A stretch of DNA of 64,000 nt from JAOTZA01 sp965224065 (GTDB lineage Bacteria; Acidobacteriota; Thermoanaerobaculia; Multivoradales; JAHEKO01). Numbering within the stretch: position 1 is the stretch's first letter; each line of letters starts with the position of its first letter. The position numbers and the translations under genes were made by a program. Below, in pieces: positions 15,665-24,645 of this stretch. The stretch is taken from positions 3,410,001 through 3,474,000 of the forward strand of contig CBDCYF010000005.1 in assembly GCA_965224065.1 (NCBI GenBank), written 5' to 3'. The notes beneath the pieces were generated by a model. It was given only the letters and a program-made list of their open reading frames with translations. It did not search any database and was not told the origin of the DNA.

Positions 15665-18600
15665 GTGAAAGCGGCCGCGGCGGCGGTTTTGGGTGTCTTT
15701 TTGGCCGCGTGCGAGCCGATCGCGACCGGGCAGGACAAGGGTCCGGCGGACGCCCCGCGCTCGAACGTCGAGCTGGCGTCCTCCGGGCCCGGCGGAGACG
15801 CATCCGTCGAAGGGCCCGACGCCGGGAACGCGGGTGGCGACGGCGCCTCGGCGGCGGGCGGCACGGCCGGAACCGGGGGTGGGGGAGAATCGGTCCCCTC
15901 GGGGCCGGCCGACACCGAGGATTCCGGGCCGGACGAGGCTGAGCCGATGAGTTGGGACCGAATCCAGAAGCTGGAGAGCGAACAGAAGTTCGAGGCCGCA
16001 TTCGAGGCGGTCGAGGCCTTGCTCGCCGACGTCCGCGAGCGGGGCGACCAGGAGAGCTGGACCCGCGCGCTGGTCAAGCGAGTCCAACTGCGCACCGCGC
16101 TGCACGGCTATGAGACCGCGGTGCGGCTGCTCCGGGATGAGGAATGGCCGGCGGACGCCGAGTCGCGGGTGATTCTGGATCTTTTCTACGCCCACGGCCT
16201 GACCACCTACCTCAACGCGTATTCGTGGGAGATCCGTCAGCGCGAGCGCGTCGACACGGGCGATGAGATCGACCTGAAGGCCTGGACCGCGGACCAGATC
16301 GCCACCGAGGTCCATCGCGTGCTGGGCCGGCTTTGGAAGGCGCGCGAAGATTGGGGCGAGAGCGGCGTCGGCCGGCTGGGCGAGTATCTCCAGCCCAACA
16401 ACTATCCCGCTCGGGTCCGCGGGACCCTGCGAGATACGGTCAGCTATCTGTGGGTCGAACGGCTCGCCGACACCAGCCTATGGAGCGCCGAGGACTCGAA
16501 CCGGCTGTTCCGGGTCCCCGTGGCGAGCCTTCTCGCGGGGGTTCCGATCCATCTTGCAGACGGGGCGGCGGCCGAGCCGCCGATAGCCGCCGGCCTGCAC
16601 CCGGTCGAGAGCCTGAGCGCGGTCCTCGACGACCTCGAACGATGGCACGCCTCGGCCGGCCGGGCCGAGGCGGCGCTCGAAGCCCGGCTGGAGCGCCTGC
16701 GGCGGCTCCATACCGCTTACGACCGGCGCCCCGAGGACCGGCTCGAGATTCGCCGCGATCTCGAAAATCGTCTGGAGGAGTTTGACCCGGAGCTCGAATG
16801 GTGGTCCGTGGGTCAGGCAGATCTCGCCCAGTTTGTGCGCCAGGAAAACCGACCGGGGGCGCTGGTCGAGGCGCGGCGGATCGCGGCCGCCGGAGCCGAC
16901 GCGCACCCCGAGAGCGTCGGTGGCAAGCGTTGCCGGCACGTCGTCGCCGCGATCGAGGCGCCGAGCTATTCGCTGGCGTCGATGACGCTCGACGGCGCCG
17001 GGCAACGTTCGGTGGCGGTGACCCACCGCAATCTTGAGCGGCTTTTCTTTCGAGCGTACGCAGTCGATCTGCAGGCTCGAATCGACCGGGCCAAGGACTA
17101 CAACCTCTTTCCCGCCGACGGCGAGGTCCAGGAGCTGGTACGCAAAGCGACACCGATCCGTGAATGGTCGGTCGATCTGCCGCCGAGCGAGGACTACCGG
17201 GACCATCGAACCTATGTGACCCCGCCGCTCGACGATGTCGGTCTCCACGTGCTGGTGGCGTCGGTTCGCGCCGACTTTGGTCGGGAAGGCAACTTTCGCA
17301 GTGCCGTCAACCTGGTTCTCTCGGATCTGGTGATCGTGAGCCGTCAGAGAGACAAGCGGCTCGCAGTCACCGTGCGCTCGGGATCGACCGGCCGGACCGT
17401 CTCCGATGCTCAGGTCGATCTCTACCGCCACGACTACCGGAGCGGCCACCGGCGGACGGATACGCGCGTCACCGGACCGGACGGCCGGGTGGAGTTTCGT
17501 GGCGGCGCGGAACGAGCCAGCCATTTCCTGGTGGCGCGCAAAGGCGGCGACATGTCGGTCGATGCGGCCAACTACTACTTCTGGCAGCGCGATCGTGAAC
17601 AGAGCCGGGTGCGGACCCTGATCTACACCGACCGGAGCGTCTATCGACCCGGTCAAAGTCTGATGTGGAAGGCGGTGGCCTACGCCGGGTTGGAGGGAGA
17701 CTTCGAGACCTCACCGGGCGAGGAGCTGGAGATCGAGCTGGTCGACGCCAATGGTGAGACGGTCGACGCCCGCAAGGTCAAGGCCAACACGTTTGGCTCG
17801 GTTTCCGGGACCTTCGAACTGCCCGCCGGACGGCTGTTGGGGCGGTGGACTCTCAGAGCGTCGAGCGGGGACTCCGTCACCGCGCTGGTCGAGGAGTACA
17901 AGCGGCCCACGTTCGAGGTCGAGATCGCCGAACCGTCGGAAAGCCTGCGGCTCAACCGGCCTGCGGGTCTCACCGGCTCGGCGCGCTACTACTTCGGTCT
18001 GCCGGTCGTCGAGGGAGCGGTTTCCTGGCGGGTCACACGAGAGCCGCTCTATCCGCCCTGGTGGGGGTGGTACTACGGGCGAGCAGCTACCCGGACGGAA
18101 ACCGTTGCCAGTGGAACCGGCGAGATGAGCTCGGACGGGACCTTCCGACTGCGGTTCACCCCCGAGGCCGACGAGAGAGAGGCGGGCAGCGGCATCACCT
18201 ACCGGTTCCGGCTGGCCGCCGACGTGACCGAGCCGGGAGGGGAGACCCGCTCGGCGGAGCGCGTCTTCAACATGGGCTTTGTGGCCGTGACCGCCGCCCT
18301 CGAGCCGGCGCGCCGGTTTTTCGAGGCCGGGTCCGCGGCCGGCTTTTCGATCCGGCGCGCCGACCTCGACGGAACCCCCCGCCCGGGAGCCGGGAGCTGG
18401 CGGCTGGTGGCACTCGAACAGCCGGAGAAGGCACGCTTGCCCGCCGAGCAACCGCTGCAAGCGCTGCCAGCACTGCCGGCCCCGCCGGTGTCGGATTCGT
18501 CAACAGACACCGATGAGCGCCGTTTCGAGACCGAAGGCGACCGAATGCGGCCACGGTGGGAATCGGGCTACGATCCTCGGCGGGTCCTTCGCTCCTGGGC

Positions 18601-21600
18601 GGATGGTGCCGAGGTTGCGTCGGGGCAGGTGACACACGACGAGCGCGGCCGCGCCGAGATCGAGCTGACGCCTCCGGCCGCCGGCGCCTATCGGCTGGCC
18701 TATGAGACAGAGGATGCTTTTGGCGCGGTCTACGAGACCGCGACCGAGTTTGTCGTCGTCGAGGAGTCGTCGACGCCGCTGGCACTCCCAGCGCTGCTGC
18801 TGGCGGAGACCGCGACGGTACCGGTGGGTGGAACGGCGAGGTGGCTGGTTCATTCCGGTCTCGAGGATCAAGAGCTCCTGCTCGAGGTCTTTCACGGCGG
18901 CGACAAGATCGACGTGAGGGCGATCGAGTCCAACTCCGGATCGCGCGTGGTCGAGATCCCGGTCGGCCCCGAGCGCCGCGGTGGGCTCTCGGCGCGTCTG
19001 GTGGCGCTGCGCGACTACCAGCTCATGACCCTCCACGAGTCTGTGTTTGTGCCCTGGGACGACCGGCGGCTCGAGGTCGCCTTCTCGACTTTCCGCGACC
19101 GCCTGCGGCCCGGTGCCAAAGAGAAATGGCGGATCACCGTCGCGGCCGCCGACGAGGAGATGCTGGCCGCCGGCAGCGCCGAGCTGCTGGCCTACATGTA
19201 CGACAAGAGCCTGGATCTCTTTGCGCCCCACAACCCAGTGGACCCGATGACCCTCTATCCGACCACGACGACTTGGGGGCCGCTGCGGGGGAATCTCGGC
19301 TCGGGCGGCCCAGTGTGGGGCCGGCGCCGAGACTTCGCCAAGATCCCGCGCTACCCGCACCTGGGAGTCGACCGGCTGACCTATCTCGACAGCTATGGGA
19401 TCGGGGGCATGGGCCGGGGGAGATTCGGCGTGCGGATGCGAAGCGTGGCGGCCCCCATGGCGGCGGATGCGATCGCGGTGACCGCGTCGGCGGCTGAGGG
19501 CCAGGACCAGTCGGTCGAGGCGGAGGAGTCCCTCCCGGTCAGTCCACCACCACCGGCCGCCGGACCGGGCGCCGCGGAGGGCGAGGGGCTGCGGACCGAT
19601 TTTGCCGAGACCGCCTTCTGGGAGCCGCACCTGGTGCTGGCCGAGGACGGATCGGTGGCCTTCGAGTTCGAGGTGCCGGATTCGGTGACCGAGTGGAGCG
19701 TATGGGTCCACGCACTGACCGGCGATCTGCGCTCGGGGCGGCTGTCGCAAGAGACGCGGAGCGTCAAGGAGCTTTTGGTGCGCCCGTCGTTGCCGCGTTT
19801 TCTGCGCGAGGGCGATCGCGCCGAGCTGCGGGTGGTGGTCAATAACGCGGGAGAGGCCGATCTGACCGGGACGCTCGATTTCGACGTCCTCGACCCGGCG
19901 ACCGAGTCGAGCCTGCTGGGCGAGTTCGGGCTCGACTCCTCGAGTACCACGGGGGTGCCGTTCGAGGTCGAAGTCGGTGGCTCGGCGACGCTGACCTTCC
20001 CGGTCCGCGCGCCTTTGCGTGTGGGACCGGTGGCCTTTCGCGTCGTCGGCCGGGCGGGTGATTTCTCCGACGGCGAGCTCCGCCCGTTGCCGGTGCTACC
20101 CGGACGGATGCACCTGGCCCAGTCGCGCTTTGTCACCCTTCGCGACGAGGACCGGCGCGAGCTGCATTTTGCCGACCTGGCGGCGGACGACGACGCCACC
20201 CGCATCGACGAGCAGATGGTGGTGACCCTCGACGCGCAGCTCTTCTATGGCGTCCTTCAGGCGTTGCCCTATCTGGTGAATTACCCGTACGAGTGCACCG
20301 AGCAGACGCTCAACCGGTTTCTCTCCACCGGCATCCTGTCGAGCCTCTACGACGAGTACCCGGCGGTCGCCCGCATGGCGAAGGAGTTTTCGCAGCGTGA
20401 CACCCGGCTGGAGGCCTGGGAGGCGAACGACCCGAACCGCAAGATGGCGCTCGAGGAGACACCGTGGCTGGCGCGCTCGCGTGGCGGCGAAGAAGACCCC
20501 GAGGACTTGATCAAGGTGCTCGACCCGCGCGTCGCCACCGCGGAGCGCAAGGCCGCGCTGGCAAAGCTCGAAAAGGCGCAAACCTCGCTGGGCGGCTTTC
20601 CCTGGTGGCCGGGCGGTCCACCGTCGCCGTACATGACCCTCTATCTGCTCTCCGGCTTCTCGCGCGCCCTCGAGTTCGGCGTCGACCTGCCCCAGCCGAT
20701 GGTCCGGCGGGCCTGGTCCTACATGCACCGTCACTACCTGGACGAGCTGGTCGAGCGCTCGATCGGCGCCGGCTGTTGCTGGGAGCTCGTCACCTTCCTC
20801 AACTATGTGTTGTCGAGCTACCCGGACGATTCCTGGACCGGAGGGGTTTTCACCCACGACGAACAGAAAGAGATGCTCGATTTCTCGTTTGCTCATTGGA
20901 AACAGCACTCGCCCCTGCTCAAGGCCTATCTCGCCCTCACCCTCCAGCGCTCGGACCGGGCCGAGGACGCGCGGCTGGTCTTCGACAGCGTGATGGACTC
21001 CGCCAAGACCGGCCGCGACGAGGGCACCTACTGGGCGCCCGAGGATCGCGGCTGGCTCTGGTACAACGACCGGATCGAGACCCACGCCTTCGCCTTGCGC
21101 ACTCTGACCGAGCTGGATCCCGACGACGAGCGCCGCCACGGGCTGGTTCAGTGGCTGATGCTCAACAAGAAGCTCAACCACTGGAAGTCGACCCGGGCCA
21201 CCGCCGAGGCGATCTATGCGCTGACCCACTACTTACGGCACGAGGGGACGCTCGGCGCGCGCGAGGCGGTCGACGTGGCCATCGGACCGCGCACCGAGTC
21301 CTTTGTGTTCGAGCCCGACGAGTACACCGGCAAGAACAACCAGATCGTTCTGCTGGGAGATGAGATCGAACCGGCCGAGGCCTCGACCATCGTGGTCCAG
21401 AAGGAGACGCCGGGATTGCTGTTTGCGTCGGCCACCTGGCATTTCTCGACCGAAGAGCTGCCGGAGGAGGCGAGCGGGGATTTCTTCTCCGTTCGGCGCT
21501 CCTATTTCCGGCGCCACAACAACGGCAGCGAGTGGGTCATCGAGCCGCTCGCCGACGGCACGGCGCTCGAGGTGGGCGACCAGCTCGAGGTGCACTTATC

Positions 21601-21904
21601 GATACGGGCCAAACACGCGGCAGAGTACGTCCATCTGCGCGACCCGCGGCCCGCGGGCTTCGAGCCCGAGTCGACCGCCTCGGGCTACAAGTGGAACTTG
21701 GGGCTGGGCTGGTACGAAGAGATTCGCGACTCGGGGACCAACTTTTTCTTCGAATGGCTGCCGGTGGGTGAGTACACCCTCAAGTACCGTCTGCGCGCGG
21801 CCACCGGAGGGACCTTCAAGACCGGCCCCGCCACCTTCCAGTCGATGTACGCGCCCGAGTTCACCGCCTATTCGGCCGGGGACGAGCTCGAGATCGGTAG
21901 CTGA
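15665..21904 (+). CDS. Bacterial alpha-2-macroglobulin-family lipoprotein
   Basis: About 2,079 residues. The GTG at 15665 gives a short lipoprotein signal (KAAAAAVLGVFLAAC) with lipobox LAAC. Upstream in-frame ATGs at 15482, 15503 and 15572 would give an awkwardly long leader, so the start remains uncertain. After a Gly/Ala/Pro-rich tether come macroglobulin domains (YTDRSVYRPGQSLMWKAVAY). The A2M core follows (FAETAFWEPHLVLAEDGSV), then the thioester motif PYECTEQT with Cys1544. Bacterial A2Ms trap attacking proteases in the periplasm through the CxEQ thioester. No penicillin-binding protein 1C gene is adjacent, unlike the common pairing. The MerB-like gene follows after 22 nt and is probably co-transcribed. 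Confidence 0.9.
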   Translation: MKAAAAAVLGVFLAACEPIATGQDKGPADAPRSNVELASSGPGGDASVEGPDAGNAGGDGASAAGGTAGTGGGGESVPSGPADTEDSGPDEAEPMSWDRIQKLESEQKFEAAFEAVEALLADVRERGDQESWTRALVKRVQLRTALHGYETAVRLLRDEEWPADAESRVILDLFYAHGLTTYLNAYSWEIRQRERVDTGDEIDLKAWTADQIATEVHRVLGRLWKAREDWGESGVGRLGEYLQPNNYPARVRGTLRDTVSYLWVERLADTSLWSAEDSNRLFRVPVASLLAGVPIHLADGAAAEPPIAAGLHPVESLSAVLDDLERWHASAGRAEAALEARLERLRRLHTAYDRRPEDRLEIRRDLENRLEEFDPELEWWSVGQADLAQFVRQENRPGALVEARRIAAAGADAHPESVGGKRCRHVVAAIEAPSYSLASMTLDGAGQRSVAVTHRNLERLFFRAYAVDLQARIDRAKDYNLFPADGEVQELVRKATPIREWSVDLPPSEDYRDHRTYVTPPLDDVGLHVLVASVRADFGREGNFRSAVNLVLSDLVIVSRQRDKRLAVTVRSGSTGRTVSDAQVDLYRHDYRSGHRRTDTRVTGPDGRVEFRGGAERASHFLVARKGGDMSVDAANYYFWQRDREQSRVRTLIYTDRSVYRPGQSLMWKAVAYAGLEGDFETSPGEELEIELVDANGETVDARKVKANTFGSVSGTFELPAGRLLGRWTLRASSGDSVTALVEEYKRPTFEVEIAEPSESLRLNRPAGLTGSARYYFGLPVVEGAVSWRVTREPLYPPWWGWYYGRAATRTETVASGTGEMSSDGTFRLRFTPEADEREAGSGITYRFRLAADVTEPGGETRSAERVFNMGFVAVTAALEPARRFFEAGSAAGFSIRRADLDGTPRPGAGSWRLVALEQPEKARLPAEQPLQALPALPAPPVSDSSTDTDERRFETEGDRMRPRWESGYDPRRVLRSWADGAEVASGQVTHDERGRAEIELTPPAAGAYRLAYETEDAFGAVYETATEFVVVEESSTPLALPALLLAETATVPVGGTARWLVHSGLEDQELLLEVFHGGDKIDVRAIESNSGSRVVEIPVGPERRGGLSARLVALRDYQLMTLHESVFVPWDDRRLEVAFSTFRDRLRPGAKEKWRITVAAADEEMLAAGSAELLAYMYDKSLDLFAPHNPVDPMTLYPTTTTWGPLRGNLGSGGPVWGRRRDFAKIPRYPHLGVDRLTYLDSYGIGGMGRGRFGVRMRSVAAPMAADAIAVTASAAEGQDQSVEAEESLPVSPPPPAAGPGAAEGEGLRTDFAETAFWEPHLVLAEDGSVAFEFEVPDSVTEWSVWVHALTGDLRSGRLSQETRSVKELLVRPSLPRFLREGDRAELRVVVNNAGEADLTGTLDFDVLDPATESSLLGEFGLDSSSTTGVPFEVEVGGSATLTFPVRAPLRVGPVAFRVVGRAGDFSDGELRPLPVLPGRMHLAQSRFVTLRDEDRRELHFADLAADDDATRIDEQMVVTLDAQLFYGVLQALPYLVNYPYECTEQTLNRFLSTGILSSLYDEYPAVARMAKEFSQRDTRLEAWEANDPNRKMALEETPWLARSRGGEEDPEDLIKVLDPRVATAERKAALAKLEKAQTSLGGFPWWPGGPPSPYMTLYLLSGFSRALEFGVDLPQPMVRRAWSYMHRHYLDELVERSIGAGCCWELVTFLNYVLSSYPDDSWTGGVFTHDEQKEMLDFSFAHWKQHSPLLKAYLALTLQRSDRAEDARLVFDSVMDSAKTGRDEGTYWAPEDRGWLWYNDRIETHAFALRTLTELDPDDERRHGLVQWLMLNKKLNHWKSTRATAEAIYALTHYLRHEGTLGAREAVDVAIGPRTESFVFEPDEYTGKNNQIVLLGDEIEPAEASTIVVQKETPGLLFASATWHFSTEELPEEASGDFFSVRRSYFRRHNNGSEWVIEPLADGTALEVGDQLEVHLSIRAKHAAEYVHLRDPRPAGFEPESTASGYKWNLGLGWYEEIRDSGTNFFFEWLPVGEYTLKYRLRAATGGTFKTGPATFQSMYAPEFTAYSAGDELEIGS

Positions 21905-21926
21905 GCCGGCGGCTTATGATGTCGTC

Positions 21927-22592
21927 ATGGCGTATCTGCCGTTCGACGCTCTGGCCCGAAAGCTGATCCTCGACCGCTTTCTCGCCTCCAGCCGGCCACC
22001 CGAGGTTGCCGAGATCGCCGCCAGCCTGGACGTCGACGCTACCGAGGCCGCCAGGTCGCTCGACCGTCTGGCCGGGGAACACGTCGTGGTGCTCGAACGC
22101 GGCTCCCATCGCATCGAGATGGTGGCGCCGTTCTCGGCGATCCCAACGTCGCATGTTGTGAGCGACGGCGAGCGGGAGTGGTTTGTCAACTGCGCCTGGG
22201 ACGCGCTGGCCCTGGCGTTTCTTGTCGAGCGGGATTGCCGCATCCGGTCGCGCTGCCCCGACTGTGACGCTCCGATTGAGCTCACGGCCCGCGGCCCGGA
22301 GGTCGAAGGAGAGGCGATCTTTCATATCTCGGTGCCGGCGAGACGGTGGTGGGAGGACATCCGGTTCACCTGAAGCACGATTCTTTTCTTCCGGTCGGAA
22401 GAACATCGGCAGAGCTGGTTGGCTGCGGAGGACGCGGATCGGGGTGAAGCGTTCGACCTTCCAAAGGCGGCCGAGCTGGCCCGCGAGTGGTACCGGGGCC
22501 GGTTCTCGGCGGACTGGCGGCCGAGAACGGCGGCCGAATCCCAGGCGATCCTCGATCGGCTGGAGCTCCGGTCCGATTTCTGGCGGTTGTAA
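21927..22592 (+). CDS. MerB-like organomercurial lyase, candidate selenoprotein (in-frame TGA at 22371-22373 = Sec149)
   Basis: Read through one TGA, this is a 221-residue alkylmercury-lyase (MerB) family protein. The N-terminal 75 residues form a helical domain, and FVNCAWDALALAF supplies Cys89 and Asp92, matching Cys96 and Asp99 of characterised MerB. At residue 149 the frame has TGA in RFT-TGA-STILFFRSEEH. MerB has catalytic Cys159 (FCCHVHFFAS) at this place. The same frame continues for 72 codons with family sequence (SEEHRQSWLAAE, YRGRFSADWRPRTAAESQAI, LRSDFWRL) and ends at TAA 22590-22592. A SECIS-like hairpin follows the TGA and a selD gene lies at 29154-31409. Automatic callers would stop at residue 148. 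Alternatives are a nonsense-mutated pseudogene or a sequencing error. MerB cleaves carbon-mercury bonds; the true substrate here is unproven. NCBI lists Sec-associated MerB-like lyases (SaoL), as far as I recall. Confidence 0.82.
22386..22403 (+). promoter_or_regulatory. Candidate bacterial SECIS hairpin downstream of the TGA
   Basis: A 7-bp perfect stem TTCTTCC (22386-22392) pairs with GGAAGAA (22397-22403) around the loop GGTC. The loop's first G is 22 nt from the T of the TGA, within the roughly 16-37 nt usual for bacterial SECIS elements, which carry a G in the first loop positions. It lies inside the coding frame, as bacterial SECIS elements do. Confidence 0.65.
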
Positions 22593-22614
22593 CTCCGTAT
22601 AACCTCGCCCCGCC

Positions 22615-23253
22615 GTGCCCAGAGAGCCACGTATCACCCGGCGCACCCTGAAGCGCGCGGTTGCCGAGCTGGCAGAGCGCGACGCGGATCTCGCCGGGAT
22701 CGTGCGACGGCACGGAGCGCCTCCGCTGTGGGGTCGCCGGCCGGGCTTTGCAACGCTGGTCCACATCATTCTGGAGCAGCAGGTCTCCCTGGCGTCGGCG
22801 CGGGCGGCGTTCGACCGGCTCCGGGCCGCCGCCGTGCCGCTGGAGCCGGAGACGTTTCTGCGTTTGCGGGCGCCACGGCTTCGGCGCATCGGCTTCAGCC
22901 GGCAGAAGGCCGGCTATTGCCGGGGCCTGGCTCGCTCGATCCAGCGCGGTGAAGTGGATCTGGGGACGATGGCGCGCAAACCGACGACCCAAGCGCGCAA
23001 GGAGCTGCTGACGATCAAGGGCATCGGTCCCTGGACAGCGGACATCTACCTCTTGATGGCCCTCGGACGGCCGGACGTCTGGCCGCCGGGCGACCTGGCT
23101 CTCGTCAAGGCGGTGCGGCAGGTCAAGCGACTCCGCAGACTCCCGGACCGTGACCGTTTCGAGGCGCTGGGCGAGCCGTGGCGGCCATGGCGATCGGTGG
23201 CGGCGCGGCTGTTGTGGCACCACTACCTCGAAACCCGTGGTGGTGGCGATTAG
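22615..23253 (+). CDS. DNA-3-methyladenine glycosylase, HhH-GPD (AlkA) type
   Basis: A 212-residue base-excision enzyme starting at GTG 22615, 22 nt after the MerB-like gene. The hairpin-helix-hairpin motif is LLTIKGIGPWTADIYLLMAL (residues 131-150). The catalytic aspartate of the GPD segment is Asp160 in DVWPPGDLALVKAV. FATLVHIILEQQVSLASA matches the family's conserved helix. The enzyme should remove alkylated purines from DNA. It lacks the N-terminal TATA-like domain of E. coli AlkA, as in many short bacterial homologues. No other repair gene is adjacent. Confidence 0.9.
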   Translation: MPREPRITRRTLKRAVAELAERDADLAGIVRRHGAPPLWGRRPGFATLVHIILEQQVSLASARAAFDRLRAAAVPLEPETFLRLRAPRLRRIGFSRQKAGYCRGLARSIQRGEVDLGTMARKPTTQARKELLTIKGIGPWTADIYLLMALGRPDVWPPGDLALVKAVRQVKRLRRLPDRDRFEALGEPWRPWRSVAARLLWHHYLETRGGGD

Positions 23254-23284
23254 CGATTAGCGACTAACAATGGCGATTAGCGAC
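23246..23284. repeat. Short direct repeats of GCGATTAG
   Basis: Three copies of GCGATTAG (23246, 23253, 23273) plus GCGACTAA/GCGACGA variants lie over the end of the glycosylase gene and the gap before the GalU-like gene. They place a TAG stop in the glycosylase frame. Slippage-type repeat; no function seen. Confidence 0.7.
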
Positions 23285-23288
23285 GACG

Positions 23289-24155
23289 ATGGGGCTGGTT
23301 CGTAAGGCGGTCATCCCGGCGGCGGGAAAGGGCACACGGATGAGAGGCGTGTCCGGCGGAGCTCCCAAGGAGCTTCTGCCGGTCGGCGGCCGGCCGGCGA
23401 TTCGCTTTGCGATCGACGAGGCGGTGGGCGCCGGTCTGGAGGAGGTGGCCGTGGTGCTCTCCCCGGGCAAGCTCGAGATCCGTGAGTATCTCGACGGCGC
23501 CGTTGCGGGTGGGGAGCTCGGGGCCCGGCTGACCTATGTCCTGCAGCATGAGCCGCGCGGTCTGGGGGACGCCGTCACCTTGTGCCACGAGTTCGCCGCC
23601 GGGGAGCCGTTTGGGCTGCTGCTGCCCGACAACGTTTTTCTCTCCCCCCGGTACGATTTCGGCCGGTTGGTCGAACTGTACGGGGAGACCGTGCGCGATG
23701 TCATCGGGGTGGTGGAGCTGGACGACAGCGACTCCGGCAAGTTCGGCAATTGCGGCCGTATCGAATTCGAGACCGTGCGACCGGAGGTGCTCGATATCCG
23801 GCGGCTCGAGAGCAAGAAGCCGGGTCGGCTCGAGATCGAGCCGGACGATCGCGTCACGCGGACATGCGGCCGCTACCTCTGCCGGCCCCACGTGTTTGAT
23901 TACCTCGAACGGACCCGGCCGGGGCCACGGGAGAAGTCCCGGGTGCGTGGATCCGATCCCGGGCCGACCCCCGAGCTGGACGAGGTCCCGGCCTATCAGG
24001 CGATCATTCGGGAGCACGGCGCCACCGGGTGCGTGCTCCCCGGACCGCTCTTCGACACCGGCAACCCCCTCGGCTACCAAGCGGCGTGTGCCTACAGCGA
24101 CGGGGTGCTCCGTGATTCCGCCGACGAGGATCCTCCGCCGGGCGGCAGCAGATAG
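23289..24155 (+). CDS. Sugar-1-phosphate nucleotidyltransferase, GalU/UGPase-like
   Basis: A 288-residue enzyme predicted to make UDP-glucose from glucose-1-phosphate and UTP. The N-terminal signature AVIPAAGKGTRMRGV is followed by GAPKELLPVGGRPAIRFAID. Internal stretches LQHEPRGLGDAVTLCHEF and LLLPDNVF match GalU (LGLGHAV and DD-type site, here with N at the second position). The C-terminal VLPGPLFDTGNPLGYQAA matches the family end (FDCGSKLGYLQA). The gene shares no operon with rfbFG but lies close by, so it may serve the same polysaccharide pathway. The variation DN for DD in the metal motif could change nucleotide choice. Confidence 0.82.
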   Translation: MGLVRKAVIPAAGKGTRMRGVSGGAPKELLPVGGRPAIRFAIDEAVGAGLEEVAVVLSPGKLEIREYLDGAVAGGELGARLTYVLQHEPRGLGDAVTLCHEFAAGEPFGLLLPDNVFLSPRYDFGRLVELYGETVRDVIGVVELDDSDSGKFGNCGRIEFETVRPEVLDIRRLESKKPGRLEIEPDDRVTRTCGRYLCRPHVFDYLERTRPGPREKSRVRGSDPGPTPELDEVPAYQAIIREHGATGCVLPGPLFDTGNPLGYQAACAYSDGVLRDSADEDPPPGGSR

Positions 24156-24170
24156 TCGGGTATCCCCGCG

Positions 24171-24207
24171 TAAAAAAAAGCCGGGGACGGTAGGACCGTC
24201 CCCGGCT
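24171..24207 (-). terminator. Terminator between convergent GalU-like and secreted-protein genes
   Basis: A 13-bp perfect stem (24179-24191 with 24195-24207) has loop AGG. Eight A residues at 24172-24179 give a T tract on the minus strand, so it ends the secreted-protein gene at 24232. It can also block plus-strand reading from the GalU-like gene. Confidence 0.92.
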
Positions 24208-24231
24208 GATCATGCAATCGGATGTGCCCGA

Positions 24232-24645
24232 CTAGCAGCTAATGTTGGAACGGGCGCAAAAGTTGCGAATCGCCGCGGCGACCGAGCCCTGTGCCGGCCC
24301 ATGGATGGCCCCGGTGGAGGACGACCAAGCGTCGACGTGGACCCGGCTACCCCCAGTGCCCTCGAAGCGCAGAGCCAGCCGGCGACCGCTGACGGACCCC
24401 CAAGAGGTGAGCCTGGGCATTTGGCTGCCGTCGTCGGCCGAGGTCGCGACGCCGCCGCCACAACCCCATCTCGCCCTGGCGGCGTTCGCGGCCGCGCTGA
24501 AGCTGCCGAAGGGGCCGATCGTGGTGATCGAGCTGCCAACGCGCCGATCCACGTGTAGCTGGCCTCTGTTCCACTGGAACTGCACGCCGATGCTCGACGT
24601 GGCGCAACCGCGGAGGACCTGTGCGGCCTGCTGATTGTTGCTGGC
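24232..24645 (-). repeat. Inverted-duplication arm 1 (C-terminal module)
   Basis: The 414-bp segment encoding the C-terminal module matches 28628-29041 in opposite orientation. In the encoded 135 residues I count 18 differences. The pair encloses about 4 kb containing rfbF and rfbG. Confidence 0.85.

Noticed and set aside
22371..22373. Two separate genes split by the TGA
   Set aside because: The downstream part has no start or ribosome site of its own, and the upstream and downstream parts together match one MerB-like protein.
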